A program made the translations under genes and the position numbers. The notes under the pieces were generated by a model that was not told the origin of the DNA, did no database searches, and saw only the letters and a program-made list of their open reading frames with translations. Source: Halomicroarcula saliterrae (GTDB taxonomy: Archaea; Halobacteriota; Halobacteria; Halobacteriales; Haloarculaceae). Taken from it: a stretch of 64,000 bases of DNA. The DNA is taken from contig NZ_JAMQON010000002.1 of assembly GCF_031624395.1 (NCBI RefSeq), positions 1 to 64,000 of the forward strand, read 5' to 3'. Position 1 is the first letter of the stretch, and every line of letters begins with the position of its first letter. Positions 23,015 to 31,564 of the stretch are shown here, in pieces.

Positions 23015-26000
23015 TCAGTCGCCCGTCGCGAACACCCTGTCGAACACCTTCCGTTCGGCCTTCCGGAGGTGCTGGTGGAAGGTCGGCGGGGCGACGCCGA
23101 GGGATTCGGCGACCGTCTCGCCGGAGGCCGCCCGCGGCCACTCGAAAAAGCCCGCGTAGTAGGCCGTCTCCAGAACCGTCAGCTGGCGGTCGGTGAGAGC
23201 CCCGGTGAGCGCGTTCCCCTCAGAACCGCTCCGGTCGCGTTTCGTCAGCTGGCGGCGCTTGAGGAGGGTCGCGTCCGGGTACCGGTCCTTCACGGCGTCG
23301 ATGACCCGCGACACGTCCGCGGTCGGGGAGAGATGGACCGTCAACTGGTAGCTGCCGTCCTCGACGACCGCCGTCTCGACCGAGCCGCCCAGCGACGCGA
23401 TAGCCGAGAGGATTGGGGGCTCCGAGACCCGGAGCTCGAACCGCTCCCCGTCCTCGCGGAAGCTCACCGTCTCGTAGTACGGGAAGGCCTCTACCATCCG
23501 CTCGACGGTGTCGGCGGCGGCCGGACTCGCCCGTCCGAAGAGGACGAACTCCCCCTCGTCGATAGAGACGGTGTGTTCGAGTTCGATAGTGCCCTCGTTT
23601 GGCCCCTCCATACCCATCGAGGCGAAGGCGTTCTCCATCTGGAACGACAGCTCGACCACCTCGTCAGAGAGCAGCGCTTGCTTGCGCTCGACGGCGGCGA
23701 TAGCGTGGCCGACGATCTCGCCGAGCTGTCCGACCATCTCCCGCTCCTCGCCCTCGAACGCCGAGGGGCGTTGGGCGTACACGTTCAACACTCCGTAGGT
23801 CGTCCCGTCGTGGACGACGGGTATCGCCGCGGACGACCGGAAGCCGTAGGCCTCGACGTAGTCCCGCCACGGCTCGTACCGGCTGTCGGTAACGAGGTTC
23901 CGCGTGGTCTCGACCTCGCCCGTCCGGAAGGCTCTGCCCGTGGGCCCCTCGCTCCGGTCGTCCTCCGGGTCGACCGAGATGGTGATATCGTCGAGATACC
24001 CCTCGACGCCGGCTTCCGTCCGGAGGTTCACGGTCTGGCTTTCGGGGTCCGCGTCACCGATCCAGGCGAACATGTACGACTCGGAGTCGGCGAGCAGTTC
24101 GCAGACTGACCGCTCGATTTCCTCGCGCGTGGACTGCTCGATGACGGCCTCGGTTATCTCGCGGACGACCCGGTTGAGGCTGTTGAGCGCGGTGAGCTGT
24201 TCGCGCTGCCGTTCGAGCTTGCGCTCGCGCTCGACGCGGTCGGTCATATCCCGGGCGACGCCACAGCGCCCGCTGACATCGCGGTAGCTGTACGGGCGGA
24301 AGTGGCCCTCGACGGGCACCCGGTCGCCGGACGCGGTCCGGAACTCGAACTCCAGCGTCCCGACCTCACGGTCCCCCTCCGTGACCGCCTGTTCCAGCTC
24401 GTTCGCCCGCTCGTTGACCGTCTCGCTGTTGATGAGCGTCGGCCGTTCGCCGAGCAGTTCCTCACGGTCGTAGCCGACGAGCTCACAGAACGCTTCGTTG
24501 ACGAGCACGAATCGATCGTCCCCGTCGAGCGCGTAGACCCCGTCCGGGACAGTCTCGGTGATAGTCGCGTACAGTTCGAGCTCCTGCTGGCGCTCGATGC
24601 GCTCGGTGATGTCCCGAACCACACCGGCACGCCCTTCCCCGCCGTCCACGGCGAACTGGCTGAAACGGCTCTCGACGGTGATGGCGTCTCCGTCTGCCGT
24701 GTACAGCTCCTCTTCGAACACCGCCACGTCCCGGTCGTCCCCGGTCTCGCCGCGGGCGAGTTCGCCCCGCTCTTCGAACCCGTCGCCGAAGACGGCAGAG
24801 GCGTGTGACCCCAGCAGCTCCGTCCGGTCGAACCGGGTCATCGAGACGAACGCGTCGTTTACCTGCTGGAACCGGTCGTCCTCGTCGAGGACGTAGATAC
24901 CGTCGGCGACGGTCTCGACGATACGCTCGTATTCTTCGAGTTCCCGCTCGCGCCGCTTGCGGTCGGTCACGTCGCGGAAGTACACCGAGAGGCCGGTCTC
25001 GGAGGGGTAGGCCGCCACCTCGAACCAGGTGTCCAGTGGCGCGTAGTACTCCTCGAAGGTCACCGACTCCGTCGATTGGAGCGCCCGCTCGTACTCGGCC
25101 TGGAACACCGAGCCCTCGGCCTCGGGGAACTCCTCCCAGATGTTCCGCCCGATGAGTTCGCCGACCGGCCGGTCCAGCAGCCGTGCGGCCTGCTCGTTGA
25201 CGTGCGTGAACCGCCACATCTCGTCGACGGCCATGAAGGCGTCGTCGATGCGGGCGAACACCTCCCGGAGCTCGTCGTCGAGCTCGTCGCGCTGGCGTTC
25301 GAGCTGCTCGGCCTGTTCGACCAGGCGAGTGATATCCGTCACGGCGGCGACGACCCGTGAGAGCTCCCCGTCGTCGGTCACCGGTGTCGCGTCGACCGAG
25401 AGCCACCGGGTCGTCCCGTCGTCTCTCCGGCACTGGACCTTCTGGTCGAACACGGGCGCGCCGGTTTCGAACACCTGACCGATGGGGAGTTCCTCGACCG
25501 AAAGCGGCTCGTCGTCGGGGTCGAGGAGCGTCAGGTCCCCCACGGTGTAGTCGTCGATGTTCTCGGTGGACAGGCCCACGATATCGGCCAGTCGCCCGTT
25601 GGCCCGAACGACGTCGCGGTCGGGGCCGAACTCCGCGAGCCCGATGGGTGCGGTCTCGAACACCCGTTCCAGCAGCTCCCGTTCGCGCTTCAGGCGCTCC
25701 TCGGCCTGCCTGTGGCCCAGCAACTCGCCGAGTTCCGCGGCGACCGACGAGACGAGCCTGACCAGCCGCTCGTCGGTCTGTCGGCGCTCCCCCAGCAGGA
25801 AGGTGAGCACGGCGACGGTGTCGCCGTCTGCCACGACCGGGACCCCGAGCGAGGACACCAGTCCCGCGTCGAGCGCCGCAGCGAGTCTGGGGTACACCTC
25901 CCGGGAGCCGGCTTCGAGGTCGGTCGCCCACTCGTACGTTCCGGACTCGTACACCCGCCCGGGGAGCCCCTCGCCGGGGTCGAACCTGAAGGACTCGGAG

Positions 26001-27193
26001 AAGTCGGCAAACGACGCGAGGTCGTCCGCGTGGTAGTCGGCCGGCGCGCGCCGCAGCTCCCCCTCGTCGGTTGGCATCCAGGCTTCGGCGTACTCCCAGT
26101 CGGTGACCGCACAGATGTCCGCGAGCGCCGCCTGCAGCCCGGCCTCGAACGTCTCGGCCGCCGCGACCGAGCGCGTCGTGTCGTAGAGCAGTTCCCGTTC
26201 GGCCTCGGCGTGTTTCCGCTCGGTCATATCGCGGGTGACCTTCGCGTAGCCGTCGAGGTCACCGTCGTCGTCGCGAATCGCCGTGATGGTCACGTTCGCC
26301 CAGAAGCGGGAGCCGTCAGCCCGCACCCGCCACCCCTCGTCCTCGACCGACCCCTCGGCCCTGGCCGCGGCGAGGTTCGCCTCGGGGACGCCGGCCGCGC
26401 GGTCTTCGTCGGTGTAAAACACCGAGACGTGCTCGCCCAGAATCCCCTCGGCCTCGTAACCCTTGATCCGCTCGGCGCCGGGGTTCCACGTCCGGACACG
26501 GCCCTCGGTGTCCAGCGTGAAGATGGCGTACTCCTCGACCGCCTCGACCAGCGACTGCAGCGTCTCGCTGCGTCCCGAACCGGTCGCGGTCTCGCGCTTG
26601 CGCTCGGTGATGTCGTCGTAGCGTTCGACGCGGCCGCCCGCGTGGGGGCCCGACTCTATCGGCTCGCTGTGGTGTTCGAGCCACCGCTCCTCGCGGTCGG
26701 GCCCGTCGGTGACGTGGCAGTCGAACTGTCCGGGCCCGCCCTCGCCCGCCCCGGTCGCGAGGACGGCCTCGCTGTCGCCGTCCGAGACGACGCCAGCGAG
26801 TCGCTCCTCGGCGAGCCAGCGATGGGGCCGTCCGAGGACGGCGTCACGGTCGAGACCGAAGTACCGCTCGGCCGCGTCGTTGACCCACGCGACCTCGCCG
26901 TCAGCGTCGACGACGACGAGAGCCGCGTCGACGGCGTCGAGGATATCGGGGGCGAGCGAGCCGCTGTCTCCATCCCGACTACTCGCCGGTGGGCGCCACC
27001 AGACCCGGGCACTCGCTCCCACTTTCTTCGTGGCCAGTCGGTCCGCCTCGACGAGGCGCTCCAGACGGGCGTAGGTGGTCCGACGCCCGACGTCGAGTTC
27101 CGCCGCGACCTCCGGCGTCGTCAGGGGCGTTCCGTCCGCGTCGAAACGACCGAGCGTCTGACGGAGCCCGTCGGAGAGCGCTATCGTATCCAT
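23015..27193 (-). CDS. Giant PAS/GAF sensor-regulator with bacterio-opsin-activator (HTH_10) output
   Basis: A 1392-residue one-component regulator. Order by eye: N-terminal winged helix 1-60 (TPEVAAELDVGRRTTYARLE), PAS 80-198, PAS 206-327, GAF 334-490, PAS 503-620, short coiled coil, PAS 636-745, PAS 752-865, PAS 873-985, GAF 1010-1170, a Bat-type linker domain 1175-1310, and the HTH_10 domain 1333-1385 (LTDRQLTVLETAYYAGFFEW ... APPTFHQHLRKAERKVF). There is no histidine-kinase or receiver domain and no membrane span, so it likely senses redox, light or small ligands in the cytoplasm and binds DNA directly. It is unusual in having a DNA-binding domain at each end. The target genes are unknown. 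Confidence 0.9.
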   Translation of the reverse strand: MDTIALSDGLRQTLGRFDADGTPLTTPEVAAELDVGRRTTYARLERLVEADRLATKKVGASARVWWRPPASSRDGDSGSLAPDILDAVDAALVVVDADGEVAWVNDAAERYFGLDRDAVLGRPHRWLAEERLAGVVSDGDSEAVLATGAGEGGPGQFDCHVTDGPDREERWLEHHSEPIESGPHAGGRVERYDDITERKRETATGSGRSETLQSLVEAVEEYAIFTLDTEGRVRTWNPGAERIKGYEAEGILGEHVSVFYTDEDRAAGVPEANLAAARAEGSVEDEGWRVRADGSRFWANVTITAIRDDDGDLDGYAKVTRDMTERKHAEAERELLYDTTRSVAAAETFEAGLQAALADICAVTDWEYAEAWMPTDEGELRRAPADYHADDLASFADFSESFRFDPGEGLPGRVYESGTYEWATDLEAGSREVYPRLAAALDAGLVSSLGVPVVADGDTVAVLTFLLGERRQTDERLVRLVSSVAAELGELLGHRQAEERLKRERELLERVFETAPIGLAEFGPDRDVVRANGRLADIVGLSTENIDDYTVGDLTLLDPDDEPLSVEELPIGQVFETGAPVFDQKVQCRRDDGTTRWLSVDATPVTDDGELSRVVAAVTDITRLVEQAEQLERQRDELDDELREVFARIDDAFMAVDEMWRFTHVNEQAARLLDRPVGELIGRNIWEEFPEAEGSVFQAEYERALQSTESVTFEEYYAPLDTWFEVAAYPSETGLSVYFRDVTDRKRRERELEEYERIVETVADGIYVLDEDDRFQQVNDAFVSMTRFDRTELLGSHASAVFGDGFEERGELARGETGDDRDVAVFEEELYTADGDAITVESRFSQFAVDGGEGRAGVVRDITERIERQQELELYATITETVPDGVYALDGDDRFVLVNEAFCELVGYDREELLGERPTLINSETVNERANELEQAVTEGDREVGTLEFEFRTASGDRVPVEGHFRPYSYRDVSGRCGVARDMTDRVERERKLERQREQLTALNSLNRVVREITEAVIEQSTREEIERSVCELLADSESYMFAWIGDADPESQTVNLRTEAGVEGYLDDITISVDPEDDRSEGPTGRAFRTGEVETTRNLVTDSRYEPWRDYVEAYGFRSSAAIPVVHDGTTYGVLNVYAQRPSAFEGEEREMVGQLGEIVGHAIAAVERKQALLSDEVVELSFQMENAFASMGMEGPNEGTIELEHTVSIDEGEFVLFGRASPAAADTVERMVEAFPYYETVSFREDGERFELRVSEPPILSAIASLGGSVETAVVEDGSYQLTVHLSPTADVSRVIDAVKDRYPDATLLKRRQLTKRDRSGSEGNALTGALTDRQLTVLETAYYAGFFEWPRAASGETVAESLGVAPPTFHQHLRKAERKVFDRVFATGD

Positions 27194-27433
27194 ACAGTGA
27201 TACTACTCCCGGAGTGTCATTACGTTTCCGCCGATGGAAACCACGTCCGGACAGGGGCCGGAATGACCGAACCGGCCGCGACCCGAACGCCGACGATTTG
27301 TCAGCTGAGCTGGGCGTGGTTCGAGTCCGACCGAGCGGCGTGCGGAGCCTAATTTGTTCTAGTACAGACTTAGGCGAACACTCTACGTGAGTACAGACAC
27401 CGGCACCGGACTGCCGACGAAAGAGGGTCAAAC

Positions 27434-27739
27434 ATGAGCAATACTTCAACACACGTTCCCGAGTCACCCGAGAGCATCACGGGGCTCTCCGAAACCGAAC
27501 AATACCGGCTTCTGTCGGTCGAACGCCGTCGACTCGTCCTCGATATCCTCGAAGGGCAGACGGCCACGACGCTGGACCGGCTCGCCTCGGCGGTCGTCCG
27601 ACGCGAGCCCGGGCTCGACCCGGCCGACGTGTCCGCCACACAGCGAGTTCGAGTGTCGCTCCACCACAAACATCTCCCCCTGATGGCCGAGCTGGGGGTT
27701 CTGGAGTACGACGACGAGGCGAATCGAATCCGACTGTAA
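27434..27739 (+). CDS. Haloarchaeal DUF7344-like winged-helix protein
   Basis: A 101-residue protein with the pattern EQYRLLSVERRRLVLDILEG ... TTLDRLASAVVRRE ... RVSLHHKHLPLMAELGVLEYD. This is the winged-helix domain abundant in haloarchaea (DUF7344 as I recall it). Such proteins are presumed DNA-binding, though no target is established. It stands alone between the giant regulator, which diverges from it, and an ATP-grasp gene. Its ATG at 27434 follows GAGGGTCAAAC. No effector domain is present. Confidence 0.78.
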   Translation: MSNTSTHVPESPESITGLSETEQYRLLSVERRRLVLDILEGQTATTLDRLASAVVRREPGLDPADVSATQRVRVSLHHKHLPLMAELGVLEYDDEANRIRL

Positions 27740-27999
27740 GGTCGTCCAAACGCCCCGCCCCGCCGTGTGTTCTGCGTGCTTACTGAACCGGTAGGCGCGG
27801 GCACGTGGTCCGGTGTCGCCGCCCGCTCGCAGACGGGACAGAAGCGAGACGGTCAGCCCGCGGGCCGGGCACCACGCCGTCGGACCGTGAACTCACCCGT
27901 CAAGACCGAAAGCCGGACAGAGCCGGCGTGGAAACTCCGGCTTTCCTGGTTTACGTCCGTGGTTACAATTCATCGCCTGCACGTGGTCTCTCCGCACCG

Positions 28000-29301
28000 A
28001 TGACCGATATCGACCCGAACGCGTGGCGAACGCTCGTACTCGACGCCGACAGTCAGGCCGGCCTCTGTGTGATCCGGTCGCTCGGGAGACGCGGAGTTCC
28101 CGTGACCGCGGGCAGCGAATTCGACCACTCCCTCGGCTCGCTGTCGAAGTACTCCGAGAACGACCTGTCACACCCGTCACCCACGGACGCGCCCGAGGCG
28201 TTCGTCGACCGGCTGTACGGCGTCCTCGACGAGGACGACTACTTCGCCGTCATCCCGGTCAACGACGCGACGAGCAAAGTGGTCTCACAGGCGAAGGCAC
28301 GGCTCGAAGCGACGGGAACGATAGTCGGCATCGGGGACTGGGACCAGGAGCAGGCGGTGTACGACAAGGCGCGGACCTTCGAGCTGGCCGAGTCGCTCGA
28401 TATCCCGATACCCGAGACCCACGCGCCGTCGTCGCTGGCCGAGGTCGAACGACTCGCCGACGACATCGCCTATCCGGTCGTCGTCAAATCGCGGAGCAAG
28501 TACGTCCGTGACCTGGCCGGTCGGCTCCAGCTCCACCGCGTCGGCGACGACAGCTACGCCGCCGACCCGGACGAGCTCGTCTCGACCTACAGCGACGTGC
28601 TCTCGAAAAACGAGCACCTCGAAGCGTTCCCACCGCTCATCCAGGCGTACGTGCCCGGTGAGACGACCACCACCGTCGGCCTCGCGGACGAGGGCGACCT
28701 CCAGGCCTGGTTTCAGGAGCGCCGGCTCAGAACGACGCCGGCCAGTGGTGGGAACTCGACGCTCATCCGCGGCATGCGCGACCCGGCGATGCGCGAACAC
28801 GCCGCGGAGCTGCTCGACGCGCTGGAGTGGACCGGCCCCGTCCAGGTCGAGTTCATGCGTACCCTCGACGGCGAGTACTACCTCATCGAGGTGAACGGGC
28901 GGTACTGGGGGTCGGTCCCCCTCGCCGTCGCCTCCGGCGTCGACGTGCCGTGGCTCCACCTCTGCCAGCTCGCGGGGTACACGCCCACGAGCCCGCCGGT
29001 GTACCGGGACGACGTGGTCCAGCAGCGACTGCTGTACGGCGACTTCAAGTGGCTCGCCGAACGCCTCTCCGACGGGCATCCCTCGGCTCTCGCCGAGTTC
29101 CTCGCCACCTTCGGTTACGCGACGCCCGTGTTCGCGCGCACCGACGACCCCCTCCCGAGCGCCATGGCCCCGTTCAGGTGGGCGGAACACCGAGCGAGCA
29201 AGGTCTACGAGAAAGCGATGGGCGCGTTGTCGTCCCAGTCAGAGGACGCCCCAGAGGAGATGCCAAAGCAGGTCGCGACCGCTCCGGACGAATCGCCGTG
29301 A
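28000..29301 (+). CDS. ATP-grasp family carboxylate-amine/thiol ligase
   Basis: This 433-residue protein resembles stand-alone carbamoyl-phosphate-synthase-type ATP-grasp ligases. The N-terminal Rossmann-like segment (TLVLDADSQAGLCVIRSLGR) is followed by an A-domain (AVYDKARTFELAESLDIPIPETHAP). The ATP-binding lysine region is YPVVVKSRSKYVRD near 157, and metal-binding residues are VQVEFMRTLDGEYYLIEVNGRYWG near 285-308. The last 60 residues are low-complexity. It would join a carboxylate to an amine through an acyl phosphate; haloarchaeal versions are often next to cell-surface or glycan genes. No partner gene is adjacent. The start at 28000 is where the fold begins; the longer upstream frame is not protein-like. 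It sits at the edge of the AT-rich island. Confidence 0.8.
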   Translation: MTDIDPNAWRTLVLDADSQAGLCVIRSLGRRGVPVTAGSEFDHSLGSLSKYSENDLSHPSPTDAPEAFVDRLYGVLDEDDYFAVIPVNDATSKVVSQAKARLEATGTIVGIGDWDQEQAVYDKARTFELAESLDIPIPETHAPSSLAEVERLADDIAYPVVVKSRSKYVRDLAGRLQLHRVGDDSYAADPDELVSTYSDVLSKNEHLEAFPPLIQAYVPGETTTTVGLADEGDLQAWFQERRLRTTPASGGNSTLIRGMRDPAMREHAAELLDALEWTGPVQVEFMRTLDGEYYLIEVNGRYWGSVPLAVASGVDVPWLHLCQLAGYTPTSPPVYRDDVVQQRLLYGDFKWLAERLSDGHPSALAEFLATFGYATPVFARTDDPLPSAMAPFRWAEHRASKVYEKAMGALSSQSEDAPEEMPKQVATAPDESP

Positions 29302-29554
29302 ATTACGGGGTCCACGGGTGCCAGTCGAAACGGCCGGCTCGATTCCAGCGAGATGGTCGATGCTGACGGCGGTGTCGAAAACCGTCATCGGGGCCGCTCG
29401 AAGGGCTCGGGGGAGTCTTTCAGTCGGTCTCGGGCATCGTCGGCCGTCTCGTCGCTCCAGACGCCCGGATTCTTATTTTCACCGCCGCGGGCGAGACGGT
29501 TCAGGAACCTCCGATGTCTTCGTCGCCTCCGACGGTGAAGCAACCGTATTGAAT

Positions 29555-29692
29555 TTAGTGACTTGGGTTTCGCGTTCCAGATTTGGCAGGGCTATCGTTC
29601 ACTCCAGACAGCAGGAACTCCTGATACACTGAGTTAGCAAGATTCAGCCCGATATAATATTTCACGATAGAAATCCGGATACGCTGGTCAAT
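29555..29692 (-). pseudogene. Possible transposase remnant (IS6-like spacing of residues)
   Basis: The minus-strand frame from 29692 to the TAA at 29555-29557 reads IRISIVKYYIGLNLANSVYQ followed by EFLLSGVNDSPAKSG. The pattern I-x-x-YY-x-GL-x-L-x-N-x-V ... GV is reminiscent of the N-terminal 'LHLAGLSLSNTV...GV' segment of haloarchaeal IS6-family transposases. There is no start codon, no DDE region and no visible terminal inverted repeat. Treat it as a degraded fragment at best. Confidence 0.3.
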
Positions 29693-29899
29693 CTGGGTCC
29701 GTGGTCCCAGTGGTGATTCTACCGTGCCACTGGCCGTTACTCTCGGCCTCGGTCGAGCGAGGGGTTAATCCCCGCGGTCGTATCTGCTATCATGGTGGCA
29801 GGGCCACGAGAGTCGCGACGGGGCGGTGTTGCAGCACCGAGTCTGTTTCTGGGAACTATTGCAGCAGTCCAGATGACTTCCGTATGATATTTTTACTTT

Positions 29900-29952
29900 G
29901 GGAGTATTAGTACTTTCCAGAGTTATAATAATATTGGGAGTAATAATACTCC
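29900..29952. promoter_or_regulatory. Twin dyads flanking a TATA-like block
   Basis: GGGAGTATTAGTACTTTCC (29900-29918, containing AGTA-TTAG-TACT) and GGGAGTAATAATACTCC (29936-29952, containing GGAGTA-ATAA-TACTCC) have similar half-sites. They bracket AGAGTTATAATAATATT. The centres are about 35 bp apart. The ATG of a broken winged-helix gene lies 41 bp downstream. The layout is that of an autoregulated promoter with two operator copies. Confidence 0.5.
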
Positions 29953-29992
29953 GCCCACGCTCATTTGCCAGCGAAAGCCGATATGCGGTGTA

Positions 29993-30181
29993 ATGGCTGG
30001 CCGAAAACCCGATGTGACTGATTAAGAGATTATTTCAGTTTTAGCTGACACCTCTGATCTAGTGTTATCTACGAACGAGGTAGCAGAATGCCTCCCGATA
30101 AAATCGAATGCGACACAAAAGCGTCTCAAAGAACTTCACTCAGAAGGACAAATTGAAAGTAAGCGAGCAGGACTTAGTTGA
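29993..30181 (+). pseudogene. Winged-helix regulator broken by an in-frame TAA
   Basis: The frame opening at ATG 29993 reads MAGRKPDVTD, then TAA at 30023-30025, then continues EIISVLADTSDLVLSTNEVA and a recognition-helix-like SNATQKRLKELHSEGQIESK, ending at TGA 30179-30181. This is the layout of small haloarchaeal/viral winged-helix proteins of the type 'VTDxEIL..F....DPVLTTxEVAexLPI...T..RLk.L...G.IesK..G'. Such proteins normally continue a few residues into a Trp-rich wing, which is missing here. The gene is therefore interrupted and 3'-truncated. It is AT-rich and part of the foreign island. Restart at the internal GTG (30062) would give only a fragment. Confidence 0.65.
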
Positions 30182-30230
30182 GTATGACGGTCAAAAGATT
30201 AAAAAGCCTAATACTTAGTGCTAAGCCTAT

Positions 30231-31289
30231 TCAAGAGATATCGGTGTAGCCATTTCTATCAAAGCTTGCAGCATCAGCTGCAGTAGTCATGTCTGGGAAT
30301 TCTTCGGCAAGAACCGAATAGGTGTAATGATTCATTCTCATTTGTTTAACAAATCCAGCATCCAGATCTTTACGGGATGAGTTAGACTTCACCGTCTGAT
30401 ATTCATTATATAATTTCTCGCAGGCTGGGCAGTGATTTATATCAAGGTTATTATTTTTCAACATCATATCTACTGCTTTAACATAGTGGTCGCTATCTTC
30501 AGTTGTGCTAACTGAGTGGGATGAAGAATCATATTGTCGCACACGTTTCGGAATATTCTGGAAAGCAGCATCTGGGATATCATTCGGGAAACGGGGTTCG
30601 ATTGAGAAGTCACCAACCCCATCAACATTAGCATGCTTGCCCATCACAAGGCCGTAATTATAATTCACTTCACCTCTGGGCTCGAAAACATCGAATACAT
30701 AAAAATCTTGATTCCCGATTTCTGACTTGATGAAGTCAATATTTGGTCTTACAGCAGTAGAAAGTTGGTCAACGTCAACAACATCAGCAAGAACTGCATC
30801 CTGATCACGCAGTTCACTAATGATAGATTTGAGTTCATTTTCTTCTGATGACGTGAATGTGTTAATGGGGATGAATAGTCGAACGCAGATACGGTTAAAA
30901 TCTGACTGAAGACTCTGGATATATTGCACAAAACCAGAGTATGATATCGGATCAAGGCTACCAGAGATAACTGGTGTATAATCTAGCTTTGAATTTTTGC
31001 TAAAGAATTTAACCGGATCGTTGTTATAATCTGAAATAATATCGGATACGTCATCCTTGTGCTTGTTCTCTCTGTCTACAAGGTATCTTGGGAAGTCTAC
31101 AAACACCTCGTCGAACTCGGACGTATAGTGTGCGATATTATTTAAATCGTCGTTGTGAACGATTTCCAGTAGCGGCTTTACTTTATTTGAGGCTTGCTGG
31201 CCGCTTTTTTGGCTCAATTCTTGGCTGAGTTTGTTCAGCGCTTTTTGTTCATTAACGCCATGACGAATTGCAGGTATAAATTGATACAC
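30231..31289 (-). CDS. Beta-family protein (PF14350-like) in a foreign AT-rich island
   Basis: This 352-residue protein has a composition quite unlike its neighbours: Asn, Lys, Ser and Ile-rich and encoded with AT-ending codons. The N-terminus YQFIPAIRHGVNEQKALNKL, followed by VKPLLEIV, matches my memory of the 'Beta protein' family named after a phage protein, whose members start with a P-x-x-R-x-G-E-x-x-AL motif and then P-x-x-E. CPAC (in INHCPACEKLY near 291) is a possible half zinc site. Biochemical function of the family is unestablished. The GTG start at 31289 lies about 27 nt after an ATTTATG box, suggesting a leaderless transcript. No obvious partner gene accompanies it. Confidence 0.6.
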   Translation of the reverse strand: MYQFIPAIRHGVNEQKALNKLSQELSQKSGQQASNKVKPLLEIVHNDDLNNIAHYTSEFDEVFVDFPRYLVDRENKHKDDVSDIISDYNNDPVKFFSKNSKLDYTPVISGSLDPISYSGFVQYIQSLQSDFNRICVRLFIPINTFTSSEENELKSIISELRDQDAVLADVVDVDQLSTAVRPNIDFIKSEIGNQDFYVFDVFEPRGEVNYNYGLVMGKHANVDGVGDFSIEPRFPNDIPDAAFQNIPKRVRQYDSSSHSVSTTEDSDHYVKAVDMMLKNNNLDINHCPACEKLYNEYQTVKSNSSRKDLDAGFVKQMRMNHYTYSVLAEEFPDMTTAADAASFDRNGYTDIS

Positions 31290-31409
31290 ATGCCCTGATA
31301 TGTAACCCAGACATAAATGCTGTTTGGATATACTTACCTACCAAATGTTATGTGAGTTTTGCCAACACACTCACCTGAGTAAGATTATGAATCCAAGTAC
31401 TGAAATTAT

Positions 31410-31520
31410 TTAACCGAGACAGTTTATTGTAGGTTGTGGCCTATCCGAAGGGTTCAAATTCGGTGGGTCAAGATGCTCAGCATCATCAATTTCAGCGTAC
31501 TGGACGCCGTTTCGGTGCAT
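31410..31520 (-). CDS. Small frame downstream of the Rep remnant
   Basis: A 36-codon frame starting MHRNGVQYAEIDDAEHLDPP. The composition, including the DDAEHLDPP segment, looks protein-like. It resembles the tail of haloarchaeal Rep proteins, which often end with a short strand, an 'I..dG..Y.v' element and DPP. It is in a different frame from the Rep remnant just upstream, so it may be the frameshifted C-terminus of the same decayed gene rather than an independent gene. Confidence 0.3.
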   Translation of the reverse strand: MHRNGVQYAEIDDAEHLDPPNLNPSDRPQPTINCLG

Positions 31521-31564
31521 ATCGTATAGCGAGACTCATCGACACGACCGACACCCCCGATAAA

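Larger units (their letters stand above)
29302..29992. other. Gene-poor left part of the AT-rich island
   Basis: About 690 bp without an intact gene. Base composition falls from the chromosomal GC-rich level near 29300 to strongly AT-rich by 29880-29960. A plus-strand fragment that ends at 29549-29551 reads LVAPDARILIFTAAGE but has no start and no family. A possible transposase scrap lies on the minus strand at 29555-29692. GAGGGGTTAATCCCCG near 29760 can form a small hairpin. Two AGTAnnnnTACT-type dyads flank a TATA-like block at 29900-29952. Confidence 0.6.

Noticed and set aside
25712-27352. Plus-strand frame of 546 codons opposite the giant regulator
   Set aside because: Antisense to PAS/HTH sequence, with repetitive R/G/V composition and no domain.
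29409-29551. Plus-strand fragment reading LVAPDARILIFTAAGETV
   Set aside because: Looks protein-like for about 30 codons but a TGA precedes it, there is no start, and no family can be named; kept only as a note in the gap entry.
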